A DNA stretch of 64,000 nucleotides from positions 2,046,001 through 2,110,000 of the forward strand of contig NZ_CP014342.1 in the NCBI RefSeq assembly GCF_001618685.1. Reading direction: 5' to 3'. This document shows, piece by piece, positions 34,830 through 43,870 of the stretch. Made by a program: the position numbers and the translations under genes. The number at the start of each line of letters is the position of its first letter. Within the stretch, counting starts at the first letter, position 1. The DNA is from Geobacillus subterraneus. GTDB taxonomy: Bacteria; Bacillota; Bacilli; Bacillales; Anoxybacillaceae. Under the pieces are notes generated by a model. It had not been told where the DNA came from. It ran no database searches and saw only the letters and a program-made list of their open reading frames with translations.

Positions 34830-35731
34830 CGCTTATTCTCCTCCCGTTTTTGTAAATCTTGATATAACAATTGCGCAAGGACGTTGGCGATAATTTGCCC
34901 GGCCGTTTTCGGCGCCACTACCCCCGGCAGCCCGGGCGCCAAGATCGCTTTGACTCCGCGCTTTTCGGCGTAGCGGAAGTCGGTGCCGCCCGGCTTTGAT
35001 GCCAAATCGATGATCAGCGTATGGGCCGGCATTTTGGCGATGACGCTCGCTGTCACGATCAAATGGGGCACGGTGTTAATGCAGACGTCAATATCGCGCA
35101 CTTCTTTTTCCAAATCGTTCAAATGAAACGGCACGAGCCCCATTTCTGTAATGCGCGCGAGATGCTCCGACCGGCGCGCCCCGACTTTCACTTTCGCCCC
35201 TAGGGCGGCAAACGTCCGGGCAACGGTCATGCCGACGCGTCCTAACCCGAGGACGGCAACGTGCGAGCCGTGAATCGTAAAATCGGTATGCTGAATGACC
35301 ATCATGATCGTTCCTTCGGCGGTCGGAATGGAGTTGTAAATGGCGACATCGTCGCGCTCAAACAGCTGGATATATTTGCGCCCGGTTTTTTTCATTAGTT
35401 CGTCTAAATACGAGTTGCTGATGCCGGAGTAAATGGTGCACCGTTTCGCTGTTTTTTGCACCATCTCTTCCGTAAACGGAATCGGCTCGTGGGAAAAGAC
35501 GCTGTTTACCTTTCCGTCCAACGTCGTACCGTGAACCGGCAAAATGATCGCATCCAAGTCGGCCAAATCGACTTCGTCGATCGGCAGCTTCACCGCTCCG
35601 GTAAAATGGTGGGCGAGCTGATCAAAACCGACGAGCGATAACTTCGCATCGAGTTCGACGAGTTTGCGAATGACTTCAAGCTGCCGCGCATCGCCGCCGA
35701 TAATGGCGACATGCATCCCTGTCAGCATCAT
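34826..35731 (-). CDS. spoVFA: Dipicolinate synthase subunit A
   Basis: A 301-aa NAD(P)-binding subunit of dipicolinate synthase. An N-terminal Rossmann-like domain (HVAIIGGDARQLEVIRKL) is followed by a second dinucleotide domain with VAVLGLGRVGMTVART near residue 155. Several ATGs are close (35731, 35728, 35716); GAAGGTGA lies nine bases before the first, which is retained. A probable sigma-K promoter lies upstream, fitting mother-cell expression. spoVFA-spoVFB-asd-dapG-dapA is the order known from B. subtilis. Confidence 0.95.
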   Translation of the reverse strand: MMLTGMHVAIIGGDARQLEVIRKLVELDAKLSLVGFDQLAHHFTGAVKLPIDEVDLADLDAIILPVHGTTLDGKVNSVFSHEPIPFTEEMVQKTAKRCTIYSGISNSYLDELMKKTGRKYIQLFERDDVAIYNSIPTAEGTIMMVIQHTDFTIHGSHVAVLGLGRVGMTVARTFAALGAKVKVGARRSEHLARITEMGLVPFHLNDLEKEVRDIDVCINTVPHLIVTASVIAKMPAHTLIIDLASKPGGTDFRYAEKRGVKAILAPGLPGVVAPKTAGQIIANVLAQLLYQDLQKREENKR

Positions 35732-35778
35732 GTTGTACGCTCACCTTCTTTATTGGCAAACTGCTCCGTTTCTTTTCC

Positions 35779-35807
35779 CATCTTATGTCGGGGGGAAAAT
35801 ATAGGTG
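35779..35807 (-). promoter_or_regulatory. Predicted sigma-K promoter of spoVFA
   Basis: On the minus strand, CACC (35804-35807) and CATAAGATG (35779-35787) are separated by 16 nt, close to the sigma-K pattern (AC element, then CATAnnnTA). The -10 differs from consensus at the last base. spoVFA is a sigma-K gene in B. subtilis. Confidence 0.5.
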
Positions 35808-35921
35808 AATATCCTTGGCGGGAAAAATGGGCAATATATTCCGTTTCCGGCCGGCGGCAGTCATTTTTTTCTGTTTTGTTCCTTACAATAGAAATAAAGA
35901 CGCGAAGAGGGGGAAACAAGC

Positions 35922-36164
35922 GTGAGGCTGAGCGAATTAAGCGGCAAAGAAATCGTCGATGTGAGGCGGGCGGAGCGGCTCGGGGTGCTCGGGCAAACCG
36001 ATTTGGAAATCAACGAGCAAACCGGGCAAGTTGAGGCGCTGCTCATTCCGACCGGAAAATGGTTCGGGTTTCGCAAAGACGGACAAGAAATTCGCGTGCC
36101 GTGGAAATATATCCGCAAAATCGGCGCCGATATGGTGATGATCGACGTCCCTGAAGAAGGGTGA
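35922..36164 (+). CDS. ymxH: YlmC/YmxH family sporulation protein
   Basis: An 80-aa PRC-barrel-like protein starting MRLSELSGKEIVDVRRAERLG and ending in DMVMIDVPEEG. It is the only convincing plus-strand gene in the window. It starts with GTG at 35922, with GAGGGGG upstream. It diverges from spoVFA and converges on ymxG, with a shared terminator. B. subtilis ymxH occupies the same place between ymxG and spoVFA; its function is not established. Confidence 0.88.
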   Translation: MRLSELSGKEIVDVRRAERLGVLGQTDLEINEQTGQVEALLIPTGKWFGFRKDGQEIRVPWKYIRKIGADMVMIDVPEEG

Positions 36165-36186
36165 TCGAGTAGGCTGTACAAAATGA

Positions 36187-36223
36187 AAAAGCTAACAACC
36201 TCACAAAGGTCGTTAGCTTTTTT
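36187..36223. terminator. Bidirectional terminator between ymxH and ymxG
   Basis: AAAAGCTAAC/GTTAGCTTTT stem, extended inward by ACCT/AGGT pairing, with T runs on both strands. It serves the convergent ymxH and ymxG. Confidence 0.88.
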
Positions 36224-36238
36224 ATGCGCCGGTGGCGG

Positions 36239-37486
36239 CTAGGAGCGGAGCGGCTGCGGCAGCATACCGTCGGGACTGATGAGGGCGAGGGCATAGTCTT
36301 TCTCGAAAACTGCGCGCGCCAGCTCGTTCACTTTTTCAACCGTGACACTTTCGATCTCTTCGATAATTTCATCAAGCGATCGATGGCGGCCGAGAAGAAG
36401 CTCGTTTTTGCCGTTGCGGCTCATGCGGCTGTTTGTGCTTTCGAGCCCGAGCATCAAGCTTCCTTTCATTTGCTCTTTGCTGTTGCGGAGCTCTTTTTCC
36501 GTAATGCCGTCTTCTGTCAGCTGGCGCAGCGTCCGTTGGATCGTTTCAAACAAAACGTCAAGCTGGCCGCTTCCCGTGCCGGCGTAAATGGCGAGCAGGC
36601 CGCTGTCTTGGTAGGCGGAATGGTAGGAGAAGACCGAATATGCCAATCCGCGCTGTTCGCGCACTTCTTGAAACAGCCGGCTGCTCATGCTGCCGCCTAA
36701 AATGTTGTTTAAAATAAGGAGCGGGTACGCGTCCGGATGGCCGATCGGCAGCCCCCTGAATCCGATGCATACGTGCGCTTGCTCGGTGTCTTTTTTGCGC
36801 GCGAGCTTTTGCGGCACGAACGACGGCGTTCCCGAGGAGGCCGGCTTATTGGCGGCCGTAAACGAGCCGAAATAGCGTTCAATCTCCCCGATAAACCGCT
36901 CATCAACGTTGCCGGCAACCGAAACAACGACGCGGTCCGGCGTATAATAGTCGGCCATATATTGGCGCAGCGTGTCGCCGGTAAACGTGCGCAACGTCTC
37001 TTCTGTGCCTAAAATCGGGTAGCCGAGCGGGTGGTTTGCGTAGCATGCTTTGCCGAGCAAGTCATGGACGATGTCATCCGGCGTATCTTCATACATTTTG
37101 ATTTCCTCAAGCACGACGTTGCGCTCTTTTTGCAGCTCATCCTCAACGAAAGTTGAGTGGAAAAACATATCAGCGAGCATCTCAAGCGCCAGCGGTGCAT
37201 GTTCATCGAGCACTTTCGCGTAATAGCACGTATACTCCTTGGATGTAAAAGCGTTCACTTGTCCGCCGATGCTGTCGAACGCTTCCGCAATGTCCCGGGC
37301 CGTACGTGTGGTCGTCCCTTTAAAAAACATGTGTTCTAAGAAATGGGAAATGCCATTATTTTGTTCCGTCTCATTGCGCGAGCCTGTGCCGATCCATACG
37401 CCGATGGCCACCGATCTTACGGTCGGAATTTGTTCCAGCACGATTCGCACACCGTTTTTGCACGTATATTTGTTAATCAACTCCAT
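36239..37486 (-). CDS. ymxG: M16 family metallopeptidase YmxG (MlpA)
   Basis: A 415-aa zinc peptidase of the mitochondrial-processing-peptidase type. The inverted zinc motif is HFLEHMFFKG near residue 48, with the third ligand region EIKMYEDTPDD. The C-terminal M16 domain has GLAYSVFSYHSAY. It starts at 37486 within the end of ylxY (14-bp overlap), giving coupling. B. subtilis mlpA was tied to control of protease expression; substrates are unknown. Confidence 0.92.
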   Translation of the reverse strand: MELINKYTCKNGVRIVLEQIPTVRSVAIGVWIGTGSRNETEQNNGISHFLEHMFFKGTTTRTARDIAEAFDSIGGQVNAFTSKEYTCYYAKVLDEHAPLALEMLADMFFHSTFVEDELQKERNVVLEEIKMYEDTPDDIVHDLLGKACYANHPLGYPILGTEETLRTFTGDTLRQYMADYYTPDRVVVSVAGNVDERFIGEIERYFGSFTAANKPASSGTPSFVPQKLARKKDTEQAHVCIGFRGLPIGHPDAYPLLILNNILGGSMSSRLFQEVREQRGLAYSVFSYHSAYQDSGLLAIYAGTGSGQLDVLFETIQRTLRQLTEDGITEKELRNSKEQMKGSLMLGLESTNSRMSRNGKNELLLGRHRSLDEIIEEIESVTVEKVNELARAVFEKDYALALISPDGMLPQPLRS

Positions 37487-38456
37487 GTTCCTCCTGTTTT
37501 TTTGCCAGTCTTTTCTCGTCGAATAAGGCCGTTAAGCTGCCGATGGCGTAGCCTTGGCGCTTAATCGAAACGATCAGCTCATCAAGCGCGGCCGCCGTCG
37601 GCATCGTTGGATGCATTAAAATCATGGCGCCGGGATGGACTTTCGATGTTACCCGTTTCACTATAACAGATGGCGACGGTTTTTGCCAATCAATTGTATC
37701 GACACTCCATAGAATCGTCTTCATGCCAAGATCAGCGGCAATTTCGACGACCTCGTCGCGATAGCTGCCGCTTGGCGGGGCGAACCACTTGCATTTGACC
37801 GCGGTCGCCGCTTTGATCACTTCGTTCGTTTTCTCGAGCTCGCGGCGGATGTTGTCGCTGCTGAGCGTTTTTAAATCCGGATGGCTGTAGGAATGGTTGC
37901 CGATTTCATGGCCGGCGTCTGCTATCATTTTTGCCATCTCCGGGTGATTTTTTACCCATCGCCCTTCCAAAAAGAACGTCGCCTTGACATCATGCTTTTT
38001 CAACGTCTCGAGCATATCAGGGATATATTCTTCCCCCCAGGCGACATTGATCAAAAACGAGACCATCGGCTTGTCGGGATGGCCGCGGTAAATCGGCGCC
38101 GGCGGCAAATCGTCCAAATGGATGCGCGGCGGCACTTGGCGGAACACGAGTTTCTGCTCATCGAACGTCCCTGTTTTTTTCATGTTTTTATAGGAAGCGT
38201 CAATATCGACCGCGAGCCCGTTATAGCCGGGCGTCGCCTTCCATACTTTATCAATAACCGCATCTTGAGCGGGAATTTCGTATTGCTTTGCCTGTTTGGC
38301 GATCGTTTCGTACAACTTGTCACGTTCCTTCACAGCCGTCGTTTCCGCGGGGCGCCAGCTCTCGATGTAGTCGCCGACCGGCGGCCAATGAACCACCACC
38401 CAAGCGATGAGGAACATGACCGCTAACGCCATATAGCGAGCATAACCGTTGTTCAC
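37473..38456 (-). CDS. ylxY: Polysaccharide deacetylase family protein YlxY
   Basis: A 327-aa protein with an N-terminal membrane anchor or signal (YMALAVMFLIAWVVVHW) and a NodB-type domain from about residue 130. Motif 2 is HSYSHPDL and later motifs APPSGSYRDE and ILMHP are clear. Motif 1, normally TFDDG with the catalytic Asp pair, reads INVAWGEE, so the Asp residues are missing. It may be a non-classical or inactive deacetylase. Sits between pnp and ymxG, as in B. subtilis, where it is a sporulation-associated gene. Confidence 0.88.
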   Translation of the reverse strand: MNNGYARYMALAVMFLIAWVVVHWPPVGDYIESWRPAETTAVKERDKLYETIAKQAKQYEIPAQDAVIDKVWKATPGYNGLAVDIDASYKNMKKTGTFDEQKLVFRQVPPRIHLDDLPPAPIYRGHPDKPMVSFLINVAWGEEYIPDMLETLKKHDVKATFFLEGRWVKNHPEMAKMIADAGHEIGNHSYSHPDLKTLSSDNIRRELEKTNEVIKAATAVKCKWFAPPSGSYRDEVVEIAADLGMKTILWSVDTIDWQKPSPSVIVKRVTSKVHPGAMILMHPTMPTAAALDELIVSIKRQGYAIGSLTALFDEKRLAKKQEEHGVD

Positions 38457-38518
38457 CCTTGTCCCCCTCCTTTTTTACTACTACAAATATGTAGCAGAGG
38501 GACACGTTAGAACATAAC

Positions 38519-38550
38519 AAAAGAGCCTTAAGAAACAAATTCCTAAGGCT
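38519..38550 (-). terminator. Rho-independent terminator overlapping the pnp stop
   Basis: AGCCTTA/TAAGGCT stem with the pnp stop codon in one arm; the minus strand then reads CTTTTG. A modest T-tract makes it moderate in strength. Confidence 0.6.
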
Positions 38551-40711
38551 TCATGCGTTGGCGCTCTGGCCGTCTTCCTCGTTTTTCCCGCGCCTCTTTC
38601 GGCGGATCCTCGGCGCCGCGCTGCTCGCGCAACACCGCTTTGCGCGACAAGTTGACGCGCCCTTGCTTATCGATCTCCGTCACTTTCACTAAAATTTCAT
38701 CGCCGATCGAGACGACGTCCTCGACCTTGCCAACCCGTTCTTCAGCGAGCTCGGAAATGTGGACGAGCCCGTCTTTGCCGTTAAACAGCTCAACGAACGC
38801 GCCGAATTTTTCGATCCGTTTCACCTTGCCTAAATACACTTGTCCCACTTCAACTTCGCGGACGATATCTTCGATAATTTGCTTCGCTTTTTGGTTGGCT
38901 GCCTCATCTACAGACGAGATGAAAATCGTGCCGTCTTGTTCGATATCGATTTTTACGCCGGTTTCATCGATGATTTTGTTGATTTGTTTGCCGCTCGGCC
39001 CGATGACTTCACGGATTTTATCTGGATTGATGTGCATGATCAAAATTTTTGGCGCATATTTCGACAGCTCTTTACGCGGCTCGCTCAACGTCTGCATCAT
39101 ATGGTCTAAAATTTCCATCCGTCCTTTGCGTGCCTGCTGCAGCGCTTCTTCCAAAATATCGCGCGTCAGTCCTTTAATTTTAATGTCCATTTGCAGCGCC
39201 GTGACGCCTTTTCTCGTGCCGGCGACCTTAAAGTCCATATCGCCAAGGTGATCCTCAATGCCTTGAATATCTGTTAAAATTGTATAATGATCCTCATTTT
39301 TCACAAGCCCCATGGCAATGCCGGCAACTGGCGCTTTAATCGGCACCCCGGCGTCCATCATCGCCAGCGTGCTCGCGCAAATGCTCGCTTGCGACGTCGA
39401 ACCGTTCGATTCGAGCACTTCGGAAACAAGGCGGATCGTATACGGAAACTCGCGCTCCGACGGCACGACCGGCTCTAACGCCCGCTCGCCGAGCGCCCCG
39501 TGCCCGATTTCACGCCGCCCCGGCCCGCGCATCGGCCCCGTTTCACCGACAGAAAACGGCGGGAAGTTGTAATGGTGCATGAACCGTTTCGATTCTTCGA
39601 GATCGAGCCCGTCTAAAATTTGCACATCGCCGAGCGCTCCGAGTGTGCAGACGCTTAACACTTGTGTTTGCCCGCGCGTAAACAGACCGGAACCGTGCGT
39701 GCGCGGCAAGACGCCAACCGCTGACGACAGCGGACGAATTTCATCCACTTTGCGCCCGTCGGGACGAATTTTCTCAACCGTAATTAAGCGGCGCACTTCC
39801 TCTTTGACGAGCTTATGCAAAATTTCCTGCACTTGCTTCAGCTTCTCTTCATCGGCTTCTTCCGCTTCATATTTCGCGATCACGCCGGCTTTCACGTCCT
39901 CAATCGCGGCATCGCGCGCCAGTTTCTCCGGCACTTGCACCGCCTTTTTAATATCGGCTTCCGCAAGCTGGCGGATTTCCGCTTCCAGTTGCGGGTCTGG
40001 CTCGTATAGGACGATTTCCATTTTTTCTTTGCCGACTTGGGCGGCGATTTCCTCTTGGAAAGCGATGAGCCGTTTCACTTCCTCATGGCCGAACATGATC
40101 GCTTCCAGCATTACTTCTTCCGGCACTTCGTCCGCGCCGGCTTCAACCATGTTGATCGCGTCTTTCGTGCCTGCCACAACGAGGTGCAGATCGCTTTTTT
40201 CCATTTGTTCGACCGTCGGGTTGATGACAAACTGGCCGTCAACGCGGCCGACGATGACACCGGCGATCGGCCCTTCAAACGGAATGTCGGAAATGGTCAG
40301 CGCCACTGACGAGCCGATTAACGCCGCCACTTCCGGCGAGCAGTCTTGATCGACGCTCATTACCATCGACACGACTTGCACTTCGTTGCGGAATCCTTCA
40401 GCAAACAGCGGCCGAATCGGACGGTCGATGAGCCGGCTCGCCAAAACCGCTTTCTCGCTCGGACGGCCTTCGCGCTTAATAAACCCGCCCGGAATTTTCC
40501 CGACGGCGTACAACCGCTCCTCATAGTTGACGGTCAGCGGGAAAAAGTCGACGTTTTTCGCTTCCCGCGATGCGGTGGCCGTACTCAGCACAACGGTATC
40601 GCCGTAGCGGACGAGCGCCGCGCCGTTCGCCTGTTTCGCCAACTCGCCGGTCTCGATGACGAGCGGACGCCCGGCCACATCGATGGAAAACACGCGTTTC
40701 TCTTGTTCCAT
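38543..40711 (-). CDS. pnp: Polyribonucleotide nucleotidyltransferase (PNPase)
   Basis: A 722-aa phosphorolytic 3'-5' exoribonuclease, main turnover enzyme in Bacillus. Two RNase PH domains flank an alpha-helical domain; the second has [19 protein letters not shown] and the catalytic [20 protein letters not shown] region. A KH domain ([19 protein letters not shown]) and a C-terminal S1 domain ([19 protein letters not shown]) follow. The short basic tail is normal. It lies downstream of rpsO, as in most bacteria. Confidence 0.97.
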   Translation of the reverse strand: MEQEKRVFSIDVAGRPLVIETGELAKQANGAALVRYGDTVVLSTATASREAKNVDFFPLTVNYEERLYAVGKIPGGFIKREGRPSEKAVLASRLIDRPIRPLFAEGFRNEVQVVSMVMSVDQDCSPEVAALIGSSVALTISDIPFEGPIAGVIVGRVDGQFVINPTVEQMEKSDLHLVVAGTKDAINMVEAGADEVPEEVMLEAIMFGHEEVKRLIAFQEEIAAQVGKEKMEIVLYEPDPQLEAEIRQLAEADIKKAVQVPEKLARDAAIEDVKAGVIAKYEAEEADEEKLKQVQEILHKLVKEEVRRLITVEKIRPDGRKVDEIRPLSSAVGVLPRTHGSGLFTRGQTQVLSVCTLGALGDVQILDGLDLEESKRFMHHYNFPPFSVGETGPMRGPGRREIGHGALGERALEPVVPSEREFPYTIRLVSEVLESNGSTSQASICASTLAMMDAGVPIKAPVAGIAMGLVKNEDHYTILTDIQGIEDHLGDMDFKVAGTRKGVTALQMDIKIKGLTRDILEEALQQARKGRMEILDHMMQTLSEPRKELSKYAPKILIMHINPDKIREVIGPSGKQINKIIDETGVKIDIEQDGTIFISSVDEAANQKAKQIIEDIVREVEVGQVYLGKVKRIEKFGAFVELFNGKDGLVHISELAEERVGKVEDVVSIGDEILVKVTEIDKQGRVNLSRKAVLREQRGAEDPPKEAREKRGRRPERQRMKP

Positions 40712-40822
40712 ATAGACGAGTACTCCTCTCTATGTATAAAAATATGGATGCCGCTGATGATTAGTATAGACGAATTGGCGCCATTGTATCAGCTGTGGCG
40801 CAAACTGCGCCTATAAACTAGC

Positions 40823-40850
40823 AAAAAAGCGGGAATGCTCCCGCTTTTTT
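40823..40850. terminator. Rho-independent terminator at the rpsO stop
   Basis: Perfect hairpin AAAAAAGCGGGA/TCCCGCTTTTTT with a 4-nt loop; the rpsO stop codon is inside the arm. It would limit readthrough into pnp, leaving a fraction for co-transcription. T runs on both strands. Confidence 0.88.
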
Positions 40851-41118
40851 ATCGACGTAATCCAAGTTTCCCAATCAATTCACGGTAGCGCGCCACGTCT
40901 TTCTTGCGCAAGTAAGCCAATAAGTTGCGGCGTTTCCCGACCATTTTCAGCAGGCCGCGCCGTGAATGGTGGTCTTTTTTATGAACGCGCAAATGCTCGT
41001 TCAAGTTGTTGATTTGTTCCGTCAGGATCGCAATTTGCACTTCCGGAGAACCGGTGTCGTTCTCATGGACTTTAAATTGCTCGATAATTTCACGTTTGCG
41101 CTCTTGCGTCAATGCCAT
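40849..41118 (-). CDS. rpsO: 30S ribosomal protein S15
   Basis: An 89-aa primary-binding protein of the 16S rRNA central domain. It starts [19 protein letters not shown] and contains [21 protein letters not shown] and [21 protein letters not shown], the conserved rRNA contacts. GGGAGGTG precedes the ATG. The mRNA leader is a known target of S15 autoregulation in G. stearothermophilus. A good promoter lies within the end of ribF. Confidence 0.98.
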   Translation of the reverse strand: MALTQERKREIIEQFKVHENDTGSPEVQIAILTEQINNLNEHLRVHKKDHHSRRGLLKMVGKRRNLLAYLRKKDVARYRELIGKLGLRR

Positions 41119-41200
41119 TCTCGTTCACCTCCCTGACTTGAAATCCCCGGTTGCCGAGCGGGCGTCGGTGACTCGCCTGGCCAAGCAACGGTTCGCATAC
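41119..41200 (-). promoter_or_regulatory. rpsO leader: ribosomal protein S15 translational operator
   Basis: The roughly 80-nt leader between the predicted start and rpsO contains pairs GTTGC/GCAAC enclosing GGCG/CGCC, with the Shine-Dalgarno site at its 3' side. S15 of B./G. stearothermophilus is known to bind its own mRNA leader at a three-way-junction type structure and repress translation. That this exact sequence folds the same way is inferred. Confidence 0.65.
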
Positions 41201-41205
41201 ATTGA

Positions 41206-42186
41206 TTAGAATACCTCTTTTTCCGGCAAAATGCAAGTCTTTTCGTCTAAGCGGCGGAAATACTGCTCCGCTTCTTCTTTGTCGCGGGCGATTTGCGCCG
41301 TCAACTCAGCGACGCCCGCAAACTTCCGCTCGCCCCGCAGGCGGCGGTGCCACTCAATCGCCACCGTTTCCCCGTAAATGTCGCGCGCAAACCCAAATAG
41401 ATGCACTTCGACGCTCGGCAGCCCTTCACGCGTCTCATGGAACGTCGGTTTGTAGCCGATATTGGCCACCCCCTCATATACTTGCCCGCCGATCGTCGCC
41501 TTGACGGCATAAACGCCGATTGCCGGCAATAAATAATCGCCGTTTAAGGCGATGTTCGCCGTTGGAAACCCGATCGTCCGACCGCGCCGTTCCCCGGCGA
41601 CGACCGTCCCTTCGATGTCATAAAAGCGGCCAAGCAGGCGGGGAAGCTGTTCGACCGCCCCTTGTTCAATGAGCTGCCGCACGCGTGTGGAGCTTACTTT
41701 CTCGCCGTCGACCGTCAGCTTCGGAATGACCGTCTGTCCAAAGCGGCCGCGCGCATGAAGCGGCATCGTCTCCATCGTTCCTTTTCCGAACCGCCCATAG
41801 GTGAAATCAAAGCCGGCAACAATATGTTTCACATGGAATCCGTCCAAATATTGGTCGACAAACTGTTCCGGCAACAGCCCGGCGAACGCCGGCGTAAATT
41901 CGACGATATATAGCCGATCCACCCCGAGCGCCGCGATCAGCTGCTCTTTTTTGCCAAGCGGGGTGATCAAGCGAAGCTCCGGCTGTTTGCCAAGCACAAC
42001 GGACGGATGGGGGTGAAACGTCATCACCGCACTTTCATACCCGCGTTGTTTGGCCACCTCGACTGCCGTAGCGATCACCTTCTGATGACCGAGATGAATG
42101 CCGTCGAAATACCCGAGCGCCATCACCGTCGGGGGAAGCGTCTGGCGTTCGAAGTGGTGTGGATGCGAAATAAATACTGTTTTCAT
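41206..42186 (-). CDS. ribF: Bifunctional riboflavin kinase / FAD synthetase
   Basis: A 326-aa enzyme making FMN then FAD from riboflavin. The N-terminal nucleotidyltransferase domain has MALGYFDGIHLGHQKVI near residue 25 and GFDFTYGRFGKG; the C-terminal kinase domain has GRTIGFPTANIALNGDYLLP and GVANIGYKPTF. It lies between truB and rpsO, as in B. subtilis (ribC). The rpsO promoter lies in its last 30 codons. Confidence 0.96.
   Translation of the reverse strand: MKTVFISHPHHFERQTLPPTVMALGYFDGIHLGHQKVIATAVEVAKQRGYESAVMTFHPHPSVVLGKQPELRLITPLGKKEQLIAALGVDRLYIVEFTPAFAGLLPEQFVDQYLDGFHVKHIVAGFDFTYGRFGKGTMETMPLHARGRFGQTVIPKLTVDGEKVSSTRVRQLIEQGAVEQLPRLLGRFYDIEGTVVAGERRGRTIGFPTANIALNGDYLLPAIGVYAVKATIGGQVYEGVANIGYKPTFHETREGLPSVEVHLFGFARDIYGETVAIEWHRRLRGERKFAGVAELTAQIARDKEEAEQYFRRLDEKTCILPEKEVF
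41208..41236 (-). promoter_or_regulatory. Sigma-A promoter of rpsO (inside ribF 3' end)
   Basis: On the minus strand, TTGCAT (41231-41236) and TATTCT (41208-41213) are separated by 17 nt; the -10 overlaps the ribF stop region. Confidence 0.65.
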
Positions 42187-42227
42187 ATCAATGATCCACC
42201 TTCTTCATTTCCGCATGTCACCCGGCG

Positions 42228-43136
42228 TCAACGAAACACTTTCAGCGGCTTCATCACACCGGGGCGCGCCGGATGCTTCACGTACAGGGCCAGCGCCTCC
42301 CGCTCGGGCGTCACGAGCACAACCGGCCCGTCAAGCTCCTGCAAAAAGGCGGGGAGACGGAGCAGCGCCCCGTTTTTTACTTTCTCTGCTACTTTATCAT
42401 TGATTTCGTATTTCGGCAAATGAAAAAGCGCTTGCTCGATCGAAATGAGCAAGGCATCGGCCGTCCCATCGGCCGCCCGGCGCTCGACCTCTTCAAGCGT
42501 TACGCAGTCGGCCAGCTGAAACGGCCCGGACGCTGTACGGATGAGATCGGACATATGAGCCGGGTAGCCGAGCCGTTCACCGATGGTGACGGCGAGCGTA
42601 CGGACGTACGTGCCCTTGCTGCACGTGACGCGAAAGCGAAACGACACCGTTGCCCCGGCGAACCGCTCGCGTTCATCAAGCAGCTCAAGCTCGTAAATGG
42701 TTACACGCCGCGTCGGACGTTCAACTTCGAGGCCGGCGCGCGCATATTCATACAGTTTTTTTCCATTCACTTTCACCGCCGAGTACATCGGCGGCGTTTG
42801 TTCGATGTCCCCGGTAAGGCTGCGAAATACCGCTTCGATCTCCGCCCGCGCAATCGTCCGATCCACCGGCCGGGCGGCGATGATGTCGCCATCGGCGTCT
42901 TCAGTCGTCGTCGCTGCGCCGAGCGTCACTTCTCCTTCATACGTTTTTGTCGCTCCGGTTAAAAATTCAGCGATGCGCGTCGCCTTGCCGAGACAAATCG
43001 GCAGCACGCCGGACACGTTCGGATCGAGCGTGCCCGTATGGCCGACCTTTTTTATGCCCAGCAGGCGGCGCACTTTCGCCACGCAATCGTGCGACGTCAT
43101 TCCCTTCGGTTTATTGAGCAGCAATACCCCGTCCAT
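42228..43136 (-). CDS. truB: tRNA pseudouridine(55) synthase TruB
   Basis: A 302-aa enzyme making the universal pseudouridine 55 in the T-loop of tRNAs. The catalytic Asp lies in KVGHTGTLDPNVSGVL near residue 38, and GVLLLNKPKGMTSHDCV starts the protein. A later CSKGTYVRTLAVTIGERLG is the family RNA-binding motif. A C-terminal domain of the PUA-like type completes it. It follows rbfA, as in other Firmicutes. Confidence 0.97.
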   Translation of the reverse strand: MDGVLLLNKPKGMTSHDCVAKVRRLLGIKKVGHTGTLDPNVSGVLPICLGKATRIAEFLTGATKTYEGEVTLGAATTTEDADGDIIAARPVDRTIARAEIEAVFRSLTGDIEQTPPMYSAVKVNGKKLYEYARAGLEVERPTRRVTIYELELLDERERFAGATVSFRFRVTCSKGTYVRTLAVTIGERLGYPAHMSDLIRTASGPFQLADCVTLEEVERRAADGTADALLISIEQALFHLPKYEINDKVAEKVKNGALLRLPAFLQELDGPVVLVTPEREALALYVKHPARPGVMKPLKVFR

Positions 43137-43189
43137 CGGCGCCCCCTTCCCGTGTCATACTCACTAATGGAAATGGATAGACGATTCGT

Positions 43190-43576
43190 CTATCCATTGT
43201 TCGGTTCATCGTTCGCCTCTTCCGGTCCGCGGCCGTCCTCGTCGGAAATTTGCCGGATCAGTCGTTCGATGCGGCTGCCGTATTCGATGGTTTCATCGAT
43301 TTCGAACAAAATCTCCGGCGTTTTGCGCAGGCGGATGCGCTGGCCGATTTCCGAACGAATAAACCCTTTGGCTTTCTCGAGCGCCTTCAGCGTGTTTTCC
43401 CGCTGCTCGTCGTCGCCGAAGACGCTAATGTACACTTTTGCCTGCTGCAAGTCGCCGGTGACGCGCACATCGGTTACAGTGACAAAGCCGATGCGCGGGT
43501 CTTTCAGCTTGCGGCCGATAATGTCGCTCAATTCTTTTTTCATTTGCTCGCCAACGCGAGTTGCCCGTATGTTCAT
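43190..43576 (-). CDS. rbfA: Ribosome-binding factor A
   Basis: A 128-aa KH-fold protein that helps 16S rRNA 5'-end maturation and cold adaptation. It begins [16 protein letters not shown] and has [21 protein letters not shown] and [21 protein letters not shown], with an acidic tail. ATG at 43576 is preferred over a GTG at 43579 from spacing to GAGGTGA. Confidence 0.96.
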   Translation of the reverse strand: MNIRATRVGEQMKKELSDIIGRKLKDPRIGFVTVTDVRVTGDLQQAKVYISVFGDDEQRENTLKALEKAKGFIRSEIGQRIRLRKTPEILFEIDETIEYGSRIERLIRQISDEDGRGPEEANDEPNNG

Positions 43577-43591
43577 CACCCATCACCTCGA

Positions 43592-43870
43592 TTACAACCA
43601 CTCAAATGATGTCGCCGCCCGCTCCAATTCGGGAAACGAGTCGATCAAGGCCAGCGCCCGCTCGAGCTCCCGTTCGGCCGCCGACCGGCTTGACGCAATG
43701 GCAACAAGGCCGATTTTCGCCCGCTGCCATGCGTCTTGATGATCAAGCTCGGCCACAGAAACGTTGTATTTTTGTCGGATTCTTGTCATCACCCGCTGAA
43801 GGACAGCCCGCTTGTCTTTTAACGACCGGGCGTTGTAGATGATGCATTCGCATGAAGCGAAGCCGATCAT
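43592..43870 (-). CDS. ylxP: YlxP family protein (DUF503)
   Basis: A 92-aa conserved small protein between infB and rbfA, starting [21 protein letters not shown]. Its start overlaps the infB stop by 4 bp. The ferredoxin-like DUF503 fold is known but its role in B. subtilis and relatives is not. Position in an rRNA/translation operon hints at a link to ribosome assembly. Confidence 0.92.
   Translation of the reverse strand: MIGFASCECIIYNARSLKDKRAVLQRVMTRIRQKYNVSVAELDHQDAWQRAKIGLVAIASSRSAAERELERALALIDSFPELERAATSFEWL

Noticed and set aside
40798-40812. Hairpin GGCGCA/TGCGCC upstream of pnp as a processing site
   Set aside because: Stem is only 6 bp and no known PNPase autoregulation site of this form is recalled for Bacillus; left unlisted as a feature.
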